Shown here piece by piece: positions 25,545 to 34,486 of a stretch of 64,000 nucleotides of DNA; position 1 is the stretch's first letter, and each line of letters starts with the position of its first letter. Origin of the DNA: Ruegeria meonggei (GTDB taxonomy: Bacteria; Pseudomonadota; Alphaproteobacteria; Rhodobacterales; Rhodobacteraceae). Below the pieces are notes generated by a model, which saw only the letters and a list, made by a program, of their open reading frames with translations, was not told the DNA's origin and searched no databases. The translations under genes were made by a program, and so were the position numbers. The DNA lies in contig NZ_FWFP01000003.1 in the NCBI RefSeq assembly GCF_900172215.1, positions 365,190-429,189 of the forward strand. The letters are read 5' to 3'.

Positions 25545-25871
25545 CTATGTTTCATCGTCATCGTCATCGTCATCGTCGCCTTCATCTTCAGCCTCAACCT
25601 CAATCACTGCACCGGTGTCGGCGGCAATCTCGATTTCGAACTCTTGACCGTTAGCATCGAGGATCTCAACCTCATAGATCTTCGTCCCGCCTTCGTTTTC
25701 GAGTTCCGCTTCTTGGACCTCACCGGACACTTCCTGAAGCGCGATTTCAATGGCCTGCTGCATAGTGAGTCCCGTCGCCTCTGTAGTGCTTTGTGCCGAA
25801 ACCGAACCGACGGCAGCTCCTGTAAGAACCAGACCTGCCAGTGCGCCGAGCGCTGCGTTTTTCTTGTCCAT
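25545..25871 (-). CDS. Periplasmic PepSY-domain protein with poly-Asp tail
   Basis: 108 residues: a signal peptide (KKNAALGALAGLVLTGAAVGSVSAQ), then one PepSY domain (LTMQQAIEIALQEVSGEVQEAELENEGGTKIYEVEILDANGQEFEIEIAADTGAVIEVEAED), and a tail of about nine consecutive Asp residues. PepSY domains bind or inhibit periplasmic partners, and the acidic tail suggests cation binding. First gene of the operon with the response regulator and kinase (83 bp gap), so it is probably the product or the sensing accessory of this signalling pair. Confidence 0.88.
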   Translation of the reverse strand: MDKKNAALGALAGLVLTGAAVGSVSAQSTTEATGLTMQQAIEIALQEVSGEVQEAELENEGGTKIYEVEILDANGQEFEIEIAADTGAVIEVEAEDEGDDDDDDDDET

Positions 25872-26529
25872 GTTTTCTCTCCATAGTTTAGTTGTTAGAA
25901 GGCTTTATTGCCTTCCGATGAGATCAACATGGGAGCCGCGCTTTGCTGGAAAATGCGGCGAAGTTTACAATTTTGTAAGCTGACGATCCCGCGCATTACT
26001 ATCCAACATTAGGTCGATATCTAGCGGGCGAGCCACATATTCGTTTTCCAATCCTGAGTTTTGGCGAATTTTTCACGTTGCAGCGAACTTCTTGGAAACA
26101 GGCTGCGACTGCGGATATGTGCCCAGGCGCTTCAAGTTGGCTCTGGGCCGCCCGCTAAAGTTTGCAAAGTCAGCTTTCTGCGCGTTGCTGTCATTGGGGC
26201 GTCGCGCAGCATCGGTCAAAGTGGGCTCTGAGCCGACCTCGGGGTCGGCGCAGCATCCACAAACTCATGCCGCCATGGCATATCGAGGACGGCCCATTGT
26301 GGACCTTGGCCTTACCTTCAAGATGCTGCGGTCGCCGCTCGCTTTGCCGTCATTCGCTGCAAGCGCGAACTTCGGGCTCTTACTGGGAAGGTCAAGCTGT
26401 CGCGCAGAAAGATCTGACCGGTGGATCCAAACAACTTGGTTCACACGTTTGCTTGTGTATCATGCAAAAGAACAGTTCCGCCGCGCAGAATTACACAGTC
26501 CTTGGCGGTACTTCTGCGGAGTGTTGTTA
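25872..26529. other. Long intergenic region with repeat copies
   Basis: About 660 bp between two divergent genes. An open frame that would extend the next gene upstream to 26092 reads through the dispersed repeat at 26322-26378 and has no family character, so I treat it as non-coding. The promoter of the PepSY operon should be near 25880-25960. GCCGACCTCGGGGTCGGC at 26232-26249 is a short hairpin. Confidence 0.5.
26322..26378. repeat. Dispersed intergenic hairpin repeat
   Basis: GATGCTGCGGTCGCCGCTCG, CTTTGCCGTCATTCGCTGCA, AGCGCGAACTTCGGGCT: near full-length match to the copy at 56290. Confidence 0.7.
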
Positions 26530-29028
26530 ATGTCCGCCATCGATGATCTCTCTTGGCCGGAAGCCTACAAAGAGCTTCTACCACTGATAACTGACCGCTG
26601 GTCGGTAAAAGGTGAAATTTACTTTCACCAACGGCTAAGTGCAGGCAAGTCTGGCGCTCTTGTCTTTATAGTAGACATTACATGCGATGCCTTCAGTGGT
26701 CAGGCCATTCTCAAACTTGACGCCCTTCCCGATCCAGAATGGCAAGAAAAGACCGAAAACCAAAGACACCTCGAGGCGTTCGAAGCAATACCAGTATTCG
26801 GATCCAAACACCTGGCTCGCATCGTCAACTCGCTGGAACATGAAGGCAAGATCGCGATCCTTTCAACGGTCGTGGCGCAAGGACTTGAGTATTCTCTTCC
26901 TTGGAACGACTGTGGCTACGAACTGGCCTTGAACGTTCTCCAACGGCTCTCGCGAAGCCTACTTGATGACTGGAATTCTGACTACCAGATGGCACCGGGA
27001 ATGCAGTCGCCTCGGGAAATGCTTTCCGGTTGGCTAGGTTACAGACTGGATCCTGAGGAAAGTCGATTACACCGGTTCCTGTCCGATGTTTGCGGCCATG
27101 ATCCGAACGAGCGTTGCCTTATGTTTGAAGGACATTGGTACCCAAACCCATTGACATTTGCCTGCAACGAGGACTTGCCAAGCCGCCTAAGCATCCGAGC
27201 GGCCAAAGGCCGACTGCATGGAGATCTTCACGGTTACAATGTCCTGGTACGATCACATCAAAGCAGTGACCCAGAATATTATCTGATTGATCTGGCGCTG
27301 TACGAAGATAATCAGTTCCTGTTTTATGATCACGCGTATTTCGAGTTGGCTTACTTGTTGGCGAGACGCGGAAACTGCGTGCCAGCTCAATGGGATGCCA
27401 TCCTTGATGATCTCGGGCTCTTTCACTCAAAACACCACACGTTGGGACTTTGGCAGGATGACGTTGGGATCGTAGAGTTCGTCAGAACTCTGCGGCGTGG
27501 GGTGATGAGCTGGGTTGAACGCCACGAAAGCCATCGGCTAAGTTTTATGGAAAGCCAATATTTGTTGGCCCGCGTCGCAGTGGGCCTTAACTTCGCAAAC
27601 AAGCAGATCGGCGATGGTGCTCGTGGCCACGCTTTCCTATATGCAGCACACAATCTCAAAGACTATATGACGCTCAACAATGTTGATTGGCCGCGGCACG
27701 GACCGGTGTTCCACTTCCCGACAACGCATGAATCTTTGTCCGGTTTTCAAACTGAAACCGAAACGCTTGCACCAAAGACTGAACTGCCAGCCGAAAAAGA
27801 ACGTCTGTTCGATCGTATGGTCACTCAACTTCCGGCACCGCAAAAACCCGTAATTGCAGTATTGCCGTTCGACGACCTCAGTCGACAAGGCGATGGCAAT
27901 GGCTTTGTGGCTGGCATCAACCAGGAGCTTGTTACCGAACTTGCGAAGGTGGATTGGCTGTCGGTGGTTTCACCTACTTCGACAAAACTACTCAAGGATG
28001 CTTCATTATCCGGCGAAGAAATCGCGCAACGCGTCGGGGCACATTATTTGGTAGAGGGTAGTGTGCGCCATGACGACCAGCGCGTTCGCGTTACCGCCCA
28101 TCTGGTAGATACGTCGAATGGGCATGACCTTTGGGCCGATCGCCTGGATCACAAAATTGAGGATGTCTTTTCCTTGCAAGAGGAAATCGCCGCGGCCGTC
28201 GTCGGGCATATCGACTGGGAACTGCGGTTCGACTTGCGAGAGCAAGCCCGTCTGAAACGTGGTGAGGTCAATGTATGGGATAGGGTTCAAAAAGCTCTGT
28301 GGCATCTGTTCAAGTTCACCGACGAAGATACTCAAAAGGCAAATGACATTTTATCCAAGACTATCGACATGACGCCGGACTATGCGCTTGCGCATGCCGT
28401 CATGGCAAATGCCGAGCTTCGAAAGCTGTTTTTCACCCAGGTTGATGACCGCAAAGGGGCAAAGGAACGTGCACTCTATCACGCAGAGCGCGCTGTTGCC
28501 CTGGATGAACACAGTAGTTTTGCCCATGCCACCCTCGCCCGGGCATATACTGTGTACAACCGATACGATGCTGCAATCGCAGAGGCAGAACTTGCAGTCA
28601 GTCTCAACCCAAGCGCAGCAAACGCTCACCTGGTTCTTGGGTACACTCAGCTTGTAAATGGACAGGCGAAACGGGCACTGTCGCATTTTGAGACGGCAAC
28701 CCGGTTTGGACCGTCCGGACCGTACTTCAAGGTCAAATTGTTATCAAAAGCCATGTGCCTCTACCTCCTTGATAATCTGGAACAAGCTGAAGCCTGCGCA
28801 AGAACAGCATTGGAAGGTAGATCCGTTGGCCCATTCGGGCACTATGTATTGGCGGTAATTATGATACGACAACACCGCATAGAAGGGGCAAGGCAGATAG
28901 TCTATCAGAGCAAAGAGATTTACCCCGCCATGACATGTTCGCGCGTCCGCCTGGCATTCGAGAACTTTCAACAACGTGATCTTGACAGGTTTGTCAGTGA
29001 TCTTCAGAAAGCTGGCTTGCCGGATTGA
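26530..29028 (+). CDS. Kinase-like (APH fold) / TolB-N-like / TPR fusion protein
   Basis: An 832-residue soluble protein with an unusual build. Residues 1-400 are an aminoglycoside-phosphotransferase-fold domain: N-lobe LSAGKSGALVFIVDI with nucleotide-contacting Lys62 (AILKLD), catalytic loop LHGDLHGYNVLV (H230, D232, N237), metal-binding D254 (YLIDLALYED) and YDHAYFELAYLL. It resembles the ternary-complex-associated domain 9 group. Residues 439-590 match the TolB-N-like segment that follows the cyclase domain in many rhizobial class III adenylyl cyclases (IAVLPFDDLS, GAHYLVEGSVRHDDQRVRVTAHLVDTSNGHDLWADRLD, VFSLQEEIAAAVV). Residues 600-832 are TPR helices. ATG 26530 has GCGGAG upstream. Target unknown. 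Confidence 0.8.
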   Translation: MSAIDDLSWPEAYKELLPLITDRWSVKGEIYFHQRLSAGKSGALVFIVDITCDAFSGQAILKLDALPDPEWQEKTENQRHLEAFEAIPVFGSKHLARIVNSLEHEGKIAILSTVVAQGLEYSLPWNDCGYELALNVLQRLSRSLLDDWNSDYQMAPGMQSPREMLSGWLGYRLDPEESRLHRFLSDVCGHDPNERCLMFEGHWYPNPLTFACNEDLPSRLSIRAAKGRLHGDLHGYNVLVRSHQSSDPEYYLIDLALYEDNQFLFYDHAYFELAYLLARRGNCVPAQWDAILDDLGLFHSKHHTLGLWQDDVGIVEFVRTLRRGVMSWVERHESHRLSFMESQYLLARVAVGLNFANKQIGDGARGHAFLYAAHNLKDYMTLNNVDWPRHGPVFHFPTTHESLSGFQTETETLAPKTELPAEKERLFDRMVTQLPAPQKPVIAVLPFDDLSRQGDGNGFVAGINQELVTELAKVDWLSVVSPTSTKLLKDASLSGEEIAQRVGAHYLVEGSVRHDDQRVRVTAHLVDTSNGHDLWADRLDHKIEDVFSLQEEIAAAVVGHIDWELRFDLREQARLKRGEVNVWDRVQKALWHLFKFTDEDTQKANDILSKTIDMTPDYALAHAVMANAELRKLFFTQVDDRKGAKERALYHAERAVALDEHSSFAHATLARAYTVYNRYDAAIAEAELAVSLNPSAANAHLVLGYTQLVNGQAKRALSHFETATRFGPSGPYFKVKLLSKAMCLYLLDNLEQAEACARTALEGRSVGPFGHYVLAVIMIRQHRIEGARQIVYQSKEIYPAMTCSRVRLAFENFQQRDLDRFVSDLQKAGLPD

Positions 29029-29127
29029 TTATCGTCTCTGGCAGTTTGTGCAGCGCGGCTGGGTATTTCAATTCAAAACGCGCCATCCAAATCGATGCCA
29101 ATCCCCTAGTCTCTGGCAACATGTGCA

Positions 29128-30054
29128 TCAATGAGGCGGATGGTCCGCAGCGGTTGGTCGAAGATGCAACTGGGTTGCGATCAGAACTCCACCGATAATC
29201 AGCACGCCGCCGACGACTTGATAGAGCTGAAGGTTCATGCCCCTTAGGGCCACGGCTTCGACCGTAACGAGTATCGGCACGAGATATGCAAACAAGGAAG
29301 CCGTCGACGCACCAACTTCGTTTGTACCGAAATTGAGCATGTGGAGGTAGATGGCACCCATGCCAACTCCAATAAAGAGAATAGAGCCCCAGACCTGCCA
29401 AGAGTAGTCTAATGGTTGAAGTTTGCCTACTTCGTGAATCACAACAAACGGCAGTAGGACGATAATGCCAACAACGAATATAACGAACAAGCCTTCATCA
29501 GGCTTAGGGTGCATGTTCCATTTCTTAAGAAGAACTAAGTAGAACCCTCGGCAGGCATTGGAGGCGATCATCAACAGGAAGGCGAGATGCGGGTCGAAAT
29601 TGATTAGGTTTGAGAATTCACCGCGAAATGCAAAAACCAGTGCGCCAACGAGGGCGATCACAACACCCAGATACTGAACAAGCAGCAACCGCTCACCGAG
29701 CAATAGTGCCGAAAACAATATCGTCAGTAAGGGTACGCTGGTGTAACCGGCCCCAAGATCTATGAGATCATTTGAGCGGAGCGCAGAATAAACAAACCAA
29801 GGTGTGGCGACCACGCCAATGCAAGCAAGGGCTGTAATACGGAGCCAACTGCCCTTGAAATGCTGGAACGGGTGGCCCTGTCCCCTCAGAACAAGCGGCA
29901 ACACAAATATTGCTGCAATCAGGCAGCGCCAAAATGTCAGTGCAACCGGATGAACTTCATTGACGGCCAGATTACCGCACAAGAAGTTCCCGGCACTGAT
30001 CAACATTGCAAGTAACAAAGCTCCGTAGGCCAACGCAGGTTTATTCACTTTCAT
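29128..30054 (-). CDS. EamA-domain (DMT superfamily) transporter
   Basis: A 308-residue ten-helix membrane carrier: AYGALLLAMLISAGNFLCGNLAVNEVHPVALTFWRCLIAAIFVLPLVL opens the first EamA repeat, and GVGMGAIYLHMLNFGTNEVGASTASLFAYLVPILVTVEAVALRGMNLQLYQVVGGVLIIGGV closes the second. Start at 30052-30054 was preferred because the first helix follows at once; a start at 30096 would add 14 residues. Likely an exporter of an unknown metabolite. The gene is alone and divergent from an IS110 remnant. Confidence 0.88.
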   Translation of the reverse strand: MKVNKPALAYGALLLAMLISAGNFLCGNLAVNEVHPVALTFWRCLIAAIFVLPLVLRGQGHPFQHFKGSWLRITALACIGVVATPWFVYSALRSNDLIDLGAGYTSVPLLTILFSALLLGERLLLVQYLGVVIALVGALVFAFRGEFSNLINFDPHLAFLLMIASNACRGFYLVLLKKWNMHPKPDEGLFVIFVVGIIVLLPFVVIHEVGKLQPLDYSWQVWGSILFIGVGMGAIYLHMLNFGTNEVGASTASLFAYLVPILVTVEAVALRGMNLQLYQVVGGVLIIGGVLIATQLHLRPTAADHPPH

Positions 30055-30253
30055 GATTGCATCAGAGCATGACCGGCTTTTTAAACATAGCATCAATCGA
30101 TGTGGCTCTTACGTGTATACCGCCGGGTGACGCTTAGATCGCGTCAACCTCGTCGTTAAAGTCGGCCCCAAGCATGCGTAATTGGGCTGACCCTGTTCTG
30201 AGGTCGAGCTCCCGATAGGATCACGGGAGATCTGTGAACAAGGGAGAAATACG

Positions 30254-30928
30254 ATGGAATTTTTTGCCGGACTGGATGTATCGCTGCGATCATGTGCGTT
30301 ATGTATTGTGGATAGCAAAGGCGCCACCGTTCTTGAGCGCGAGTTGGTTTGCAATGTTGATGAGATCACCGCTTTTTTGAAGAGCTTCGGGCGTCCTGTT
30401 GTTAGGATCGGGTTCGAGGCGGGCACGATGAGTCAGCATCTGTTTTTTGGCTTAACGAATGAGGGTTTCGACGTCGTTTGCATGGAGGCTCGTCAGGTCA
30501 ATGCTGCTCTGTCGGCGATGCGCAACAAGACAGACAAGAACGATGCCCGAGGGATTGCGCAGATATTGCGGACAGGTTAGTTCAGCCCGGTTCACATGAA
30601 GAGCCGAGAGGCGCACGGAACGCGCGCTTTGTTGAGCTGCCGCAAAGCCCTGCTCAACAAGACGATTGATTTAGCGAATGAGATGCGTGGGCTACTGAAG
30701 ATCTTCGGACTTCGTCTGCCCAAGACTATCCAACATGGCAGCTTCGATGATGTCGTGCGCCCGCTGATTGAAGTCGATGAGGTATTGGCACACGCCATGC
30801 TGCCGCTGCTGGATGCCCGCCGCGCAAAATACAAACACTATCTTGCTTTGGACCGGCGGGTTAAGCGCAAACAACACCAAAAAATTCTTGCAATGGTCCC
30901 AGCGTGTGGTGGGTTGGATCGACATTGA
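30254..30928 (+). pseudogene. IS110-family transposase, truncated and with a nonsense codon
   Basis: The N-terminal DEDD (RuvC-like) domain is readable: FAGLDVSLRSCALCIVD, RIGFEAGTMSQHLFFGL, and MRNKTDKNDARGIAQILRTG. A TAG at 30578-30580 replaces the Trp of the usual GWFxPVH motif; the same frame then continues FSPVHMKSREAHGTRALLSC through KILAMVP and ends at 30928. The C-terminal Tnp_20 domain with the catalytic Ser is missing. Not able to transpose. Confidence 0.85.
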
Positions 30929-31036
30929 AACGGTGCGGTTCGTTTGTCCAGATTTTGCAGATGTATTCGAAGGGGGTTAACCTGCTGGGTAAAGCAGCCG
31001 GTACATCCCATTAGCCGACCTTGGACGCACGTTCGG

Positions 31037-31080
31037 GATGCTGCAGTCGCAGCCCACTTAGCGGCCATTCCCTTCGCGCA
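31037..31080. repeat. Dispersed intergenic hairpin repeat
   Basis: GATGCTGCAGTCGCAGCCCA then CTTAGCGGCCATTCCCTTCG; central stem CTGCAGTCGCAG slightly degraded. Confidence 0.6.
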
Positions 31081-31088
31081 GATCGGCG

Positions 31089-31238
31089 ACGCTAGCAGGC
31101 ATCGAGGTTTCGCACATGATCCGCAAGGGGCAATTCACACCCGGACTCTGCCCATTTCAGCAGTTCGCTGAGCTCGCAGCCTGACTCCCGAGCAATTGCT
31201 GAAACTGCTCGGCGGGCTCAAAACTTTGCAACAGAACC
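31089..31238 (+). mobile_element. Right-end remnant of a second IS6-type element
   Basis: The plus strand reads TLAGIEVSHMIRKGQFTPGL then CPFQQFAELAA and a stop at 31182-31184, the conserved C-terminal tail of a different IS6-type transposase subgroup. Then 54 bases later comes AACTTTGCAACAGAACC (31222-31238), whose reverse complement GGTTCTGTTGCAAAGTT is a typical IS6-family terminus. Only about 150 bp survive. It is not related to copies A-C, whose ends differ. Family assignment is from memory of these motifs. Confidence 0.6.
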
Positions 31239-31391
31239 ATGCATGTCGCTGAACCGGCCGTTGGCGGGCATAAAGTTGGCTCGACCCGAATCCGTACTTT
31301 CGTCACAACAATTTCTGGCAAGCGAGATGCAGCATAGAGCGGCCGTTTACTTCAGAGTTCTGAATGTTGGGATGCGATCTGAAGTACCCAA

Positions 31392-32294
31392 TTAAACCAA
31401 TTCGCCCTTTATCCAATCTAAAACTTCTGATGTTCCAGGTTTCGGCTTCCAACCTTTGGGTTTGTAAACACCGAAGCTGTCCGGAACACTCACTAGTTCA
31501 TTGAAGGGTCTGACCAGCGCACCGGACCCCAGGAGTCGTTCGCTCGCACGTTTCCAGCCCAAAGCTATTCCATGCCCCTCGATTGCGGCCTGCATCATCA
31601 GCGGATAGCTGTCATAAACTTCGCCGTTGTTTTGTACATGTATTTCAGCGCCAACCCGCTCGAACCATCTGTCCCAATCCAGCCAATCCGGCGGCGAGCC
31701 GCTGTGATGAAGCAGTCGATAATCCTGCAATCTTTCGAACGAAACGGGTTCGGCCAGCCTTTCAAGATATTTCGGGCTGCAAATAGGGAAGACATCATCT
31801 GGGACAGCAAATGCCAACTCGCCATTACTGCAGTCGCGCCCGACCGTCTGTAACGCTAGATCAAATCGTTCCGTTGTCTCGGTCATCGGGCGGGTGGATG
31901 TGATCAGCCGCACCCCGATGTCAGGATGCTTTTGATAGAATTCCGACAGGCGGGGCATCAGCCAATAGAGCCCTTCGCAAAGCTGCGAGCGCAACAGGAC
32001 CTCGCCACCATCGCGAGTATGGCGAAGCTCGTGCGAATGGTTGGCGACCGCCTGCAGAGACTGTGTGAGGGTTTGGCTGAACGCACGGCCCTCTTCCGTC
32101 AGATAGACTGCGCGATTGCGGCGCTCGAACATCTGCGTGCCTAGATGATCTTCCAACGCGCGTATCTGGCGGCTGATGGCCGCCTGTGTCAGGCCAAGCT
32201 CTTCTCCGGCCTTGGTGATGCTGCCGAGCCGTGCCGCCGCTTCAAACGGCAGGAGGGACGCCAGAGGTGGGAGGACCATTCTGAGATTTCTCAT
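31392..32294 (-). CDS. LysR-family regulator, GcvA-like
   Basis: 300 residues: N-terminal HTH (LLPFEAAARLGSITKAGEELGLTQAAISRQIRALEDHLGTQMFERRNRAVYLTEEG, residues 14-70) and a periplasmic-binding-protein-fold effector domain (LLRSQLCEGLYWLMPRLSEFYQKHPDIGVRLITSTRP...). The layout and IEGHGIALGWKRASERLL match the GcvA/AmpR branch. It is divergent from an EamA transporter with a 95-bp spacer, so it most likely controls that exporter and itself. The effector is unknown. Confidence 0.9.
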   Translation of the reverse strand: MRNLRMVLPPLASLLPFEAAARLGSITKAGEELGLTQAAISRQIRALEDHLGTQMFERRNRAVYLTEEGRAFSQTLTQSLQAVANHSHELRHTRDGGEVLLRSQLCEGLYWLMPRLSEFYQKHPDIGVRLITSTRPMTETTERFDLALQTVGRDCSNGELAFAVPDDVFPICSPKYLERLAEPVSFERLQDYRLLHHSGSPPDWLDWDRWFERVGAEIHVQNNGEVYDSYPLMMQAAIEGHGIALGWKRASERLLGSGALVRPFNELVSVPDSFGVYKPKGWKPKPGTSEVLDWIKGELV

Positions 32295-32389
32295 AACTCA
32301 GAGTAATGCGATTGAGATGAGAAGTAAATTTTCTGACGTAATTTGTACCTTTAGAACTGATCTTACGCCAAAATGGGAAATCCCAGGTA

Positions 32390-33286
32390 ATGCAAAGTGC
32401 GGCAGGTATATCAAAAGACAACACCCCATTGGCTGTGGTCGTCATAGTGTTGACGGTTTTTGCATTGTCCCTGGGTGACGCCTTGATCAAACTAACCAGC
32501 GTGGGCCTGGTTCTATGGCAGATTTTCGTGCTGCGTTCTCTGATGGCGGTGCCGGTATTGCTGGCGGCCTGGACGTTCAGGTTTCGTCATGTTCCTCTAC
32601 GGCCCGTCTCGATTGGCTGGAGTTTTCTGCGCAGCTTCATGCTCGCAGTGATGTGGGTCGTCTATTACGCGTCCCTACCACATCTGGAGTTTTCCATCGC
32701 AGCGGCGAGCTATTACACGCTCCCGATATTCATCACGCTTTTTTCCGCCTTTCTTGTTGGCGAGAAAGTTTCCAGACTTGGCTGGGTAGCGGTACTCCTC
32801 GGGTTTTCCGGAGTAGCACTCATCCTGAGACCGACGGCAAATCAGTTTAATGCTTACGCTCTTTTGCCGATCATCTCGGCCATCCTCTATGCTCTGTCGA
32901 TGATCCTGACTCGCACCAAATGCCAGCAGGAACACCCGCTAATTTTGGCGATCGTACTGAATATCGCTTTCATATTGGTGGGACTGGCCGGCCCGGTCCT
33001 GCTGCCCACCTTTGACGCCCCGTTTCTTTCAGAGAAATGGGTTCACATCGGTGCGGCCGAAGCCTTGGCCTTTGGGCTGTTCACGATCATCATCCTGATC
33101 GGAGGCGTTGGCACTGCCATTGCCTATCAATATGGGCGGTCTTTCGTCGTTTCGACCTTTGATTTCGCCTATGTCGGGTTTGCCGTAATATGGGGGATAC
33201 TCTTTTTCAACGAAATCCCTGACTTGGTGACGATTTCCGGCATTTTGATGATTGTTGGGGCAGGAACTTTGGCGGTTCGAAAATGA
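32390..33286 (+). CDS. EamA-domain (DMT superfamily) transporter
   Basis: A 298-residue ten-helix carrier. The first repeat begins VVVIVLTVFALSLGDALIKLTSVGLVLWQIFVLRSLMAVPVLL and ends VSRLGWVAVLLGFSGVALILRP; the second ends ISGILMIVGAGTLAVRK. It is a close paralogue of the carrier at 40924-41853 (shared LWQIF.LR, TRTKCQ and GILMIVGAG motifs). Divergently paired with the LysR gene at 31392, which suggests inducible export of a metabolite. Confidence 0.9.
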   Translation: MQSAAGISKDNTPLAVVVIVLTVFALSLGDALIKLTSVGLVLWQIFVLRSLMAVPVLLAAWTFRFRHVPLRPVSIGWSFLRSFMLAVMWVVYYASLPHLEFSIAAASYYTLPIFITLFSAFLVGEKVSRLGWVAVLLGFSGVALILRPTANQFNAYALLPIISAILYALSMILTRTKCQQEHPLILAIVLNIAFILVGLAGPVLLPTFDAPFLSEKWVHIGAAEALAFGLFTIIILIGGVGTAIAYQYGRSFVVSTFDFAYVGFAVIWGILFFNEIPDLVTISGILMIVGAGTLAVRK

Positions 33287-33556
33287 TGGGCCAGATTGGG
33301 ATGTGGTTTGGGTTTGTGTCCGGGGGCAATTTTGAAACTCCAGTACTGGAACTTGTGTGACACGAACTCGGGCAGCCTGGACCGGACATTCGAAACTCTA
33401 AAGCAAATGGCAGCAAGGTAGGGTTTGGCGCGAGAAAACAAAGCTGAAACAGAATCGCCTCCAATTCCCTTTTGACATGATCAGGTCCTAAAGAGGCCAG
33501 CCTGACGTGCTCTGAGCCCGTACATCTTCCTCAAGTCAAATTAGGAAGACGTGCAA

Positions 33557-34456
33557 ATGAGAATGATGGTTGTGGATTGGGGGCTGCTTGGGTTTCTGTC
33601 GATATTATGGGGTGGTACGTTCTTTTTCACTTCAATAGCTGTGGGTGAACTTCCACCCCTGACGGTTGTTTTTCTGCGGGTAAGCATCGCAGCTTTGGCC
33701 TTGTTCATCTACCTTGGGATGAGAGGCAATACATTGCCTAGAAACAGGCAGGTGTGGAAGGCATTCCTGACGATGGGGTTTCTGAACAATGTAGTCCCGT
33801 TCAGCCTGTTCTTCTGGGCGCAAACGACCATACCGGGCGGTCTGGCATCCATCGCAAATGCCGCTACTCCGGTTTTTTCCATAACGGTTGCACATTTCAT
33901 GCTGGCCGATGAAAAGTTCACTGCGAACAAGTTCTTTGGCGTTGTATTGGCCTTGATTGGTGTCGGTTTTTTGTTTGGAAAAGAGGTTTCATCCGGAGCC
34001 AGCGTTGCTACACTTGGTCTCTTGGCCTGTCTGACGGCGGCTCTTTGTCAAGGTTTCTCAGTTGTGTACGGTCGACGGTTCAACGCGCTAGGATTGTCCA
34101 GCTCGGTGAGTGCACTGGGTCAGCTCGTTGCAACGACCGTCATCATGTTACCGGTAATTTTGTTGGTCGATCATCCTTGGGCATTGGCTACGCCCAGTAT
34201 TGCCGCCGTGGGTTCGATTGCAGGAATGGCGCTTTTTTCAACTGCTTTGGCCTACATGATATTTTTCCACCTCCTCGCAACAGCGGGTGCTGTGAATGCC
34301 TCACTTGTCACGCTTCTGATCCCTGTCAGTGCAATACTGCTTGGGACCGGGTTTCTGGGCGAAGTGTTGGCCACGACACATTTTGTCGGGTTGGCTTTGA
34401 TTTCATGCGGATTGCTGGTGATTGATGGGCGGGTACTTCAAGTCGGACGCGCATAG
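33557..34456 (+). CDS. EamA-domain (DMT superfamily) transporter
   Basis: A 299-residue carrier with ten helices: WGLLGFLSILWGGTFFFTSIAVGELPPLTVVFLRVSIAALALFIYL opens the first repeat, FLNNVVPFSLFFWAQTTIPGGLASIANAATPVFSITVAHFML follows, and GFLGEVLATTHFVGLALISCGLLVIDGR closes the second. The ATG at 33557 has AGGAAG eight bases upstream; GTG 33551 is the alternative. Single gene, convergent with ogt. The 270 bp before it hold no gene that I can support. Confidence 0.9.
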   Translation: MRMMVVDWGLLGFLSILWGGTFFFTSIAVGELPPLTVVFLRVSIAALALFIYLGMRGNTLPRNRQVWKAFLTMGFLNNVVPFSLFFWAQTTIPGGLASIANAATPVFSITVAHFMLADEKFTANKFFGVVLALIGVGFLFGKEVSSGASVATLGLLACLTAALCQGFSVVYGRRFNALGLSSSVSALGQLVATTVIMLPVILLVDHPWALATPSIAAVGSIAGMALFSTALAYMIFFHLLATAGAVNASLVTLLIPVSAILLGTGFLGEVLATTHFVGLALISCGLLVIDGRVLQVGRA

Positions 34457-34486
34457 TGGTCATGTTTTTACGCCGCAAAGTGAGTT

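Noticed and set aside
25550..25585. Short GAT/GAC-like tandem repeat as a possible microsatellite or CRISPR-like feature
   Set aside because: It is the coding tract for the poly-Asp tail of the PepSY protein; no spacers or longer repeats are present. No CRISPR array was seen anywhere in the window.
26092..26529. Possible 146-residue N-terminal extension of the kinase-like fusion protein
   Set aside because: The frame crosses a copy of the dispersed intergenic repeat and has no domain character; ATG 26530 has a ribosome site and begins the recognisable domain.
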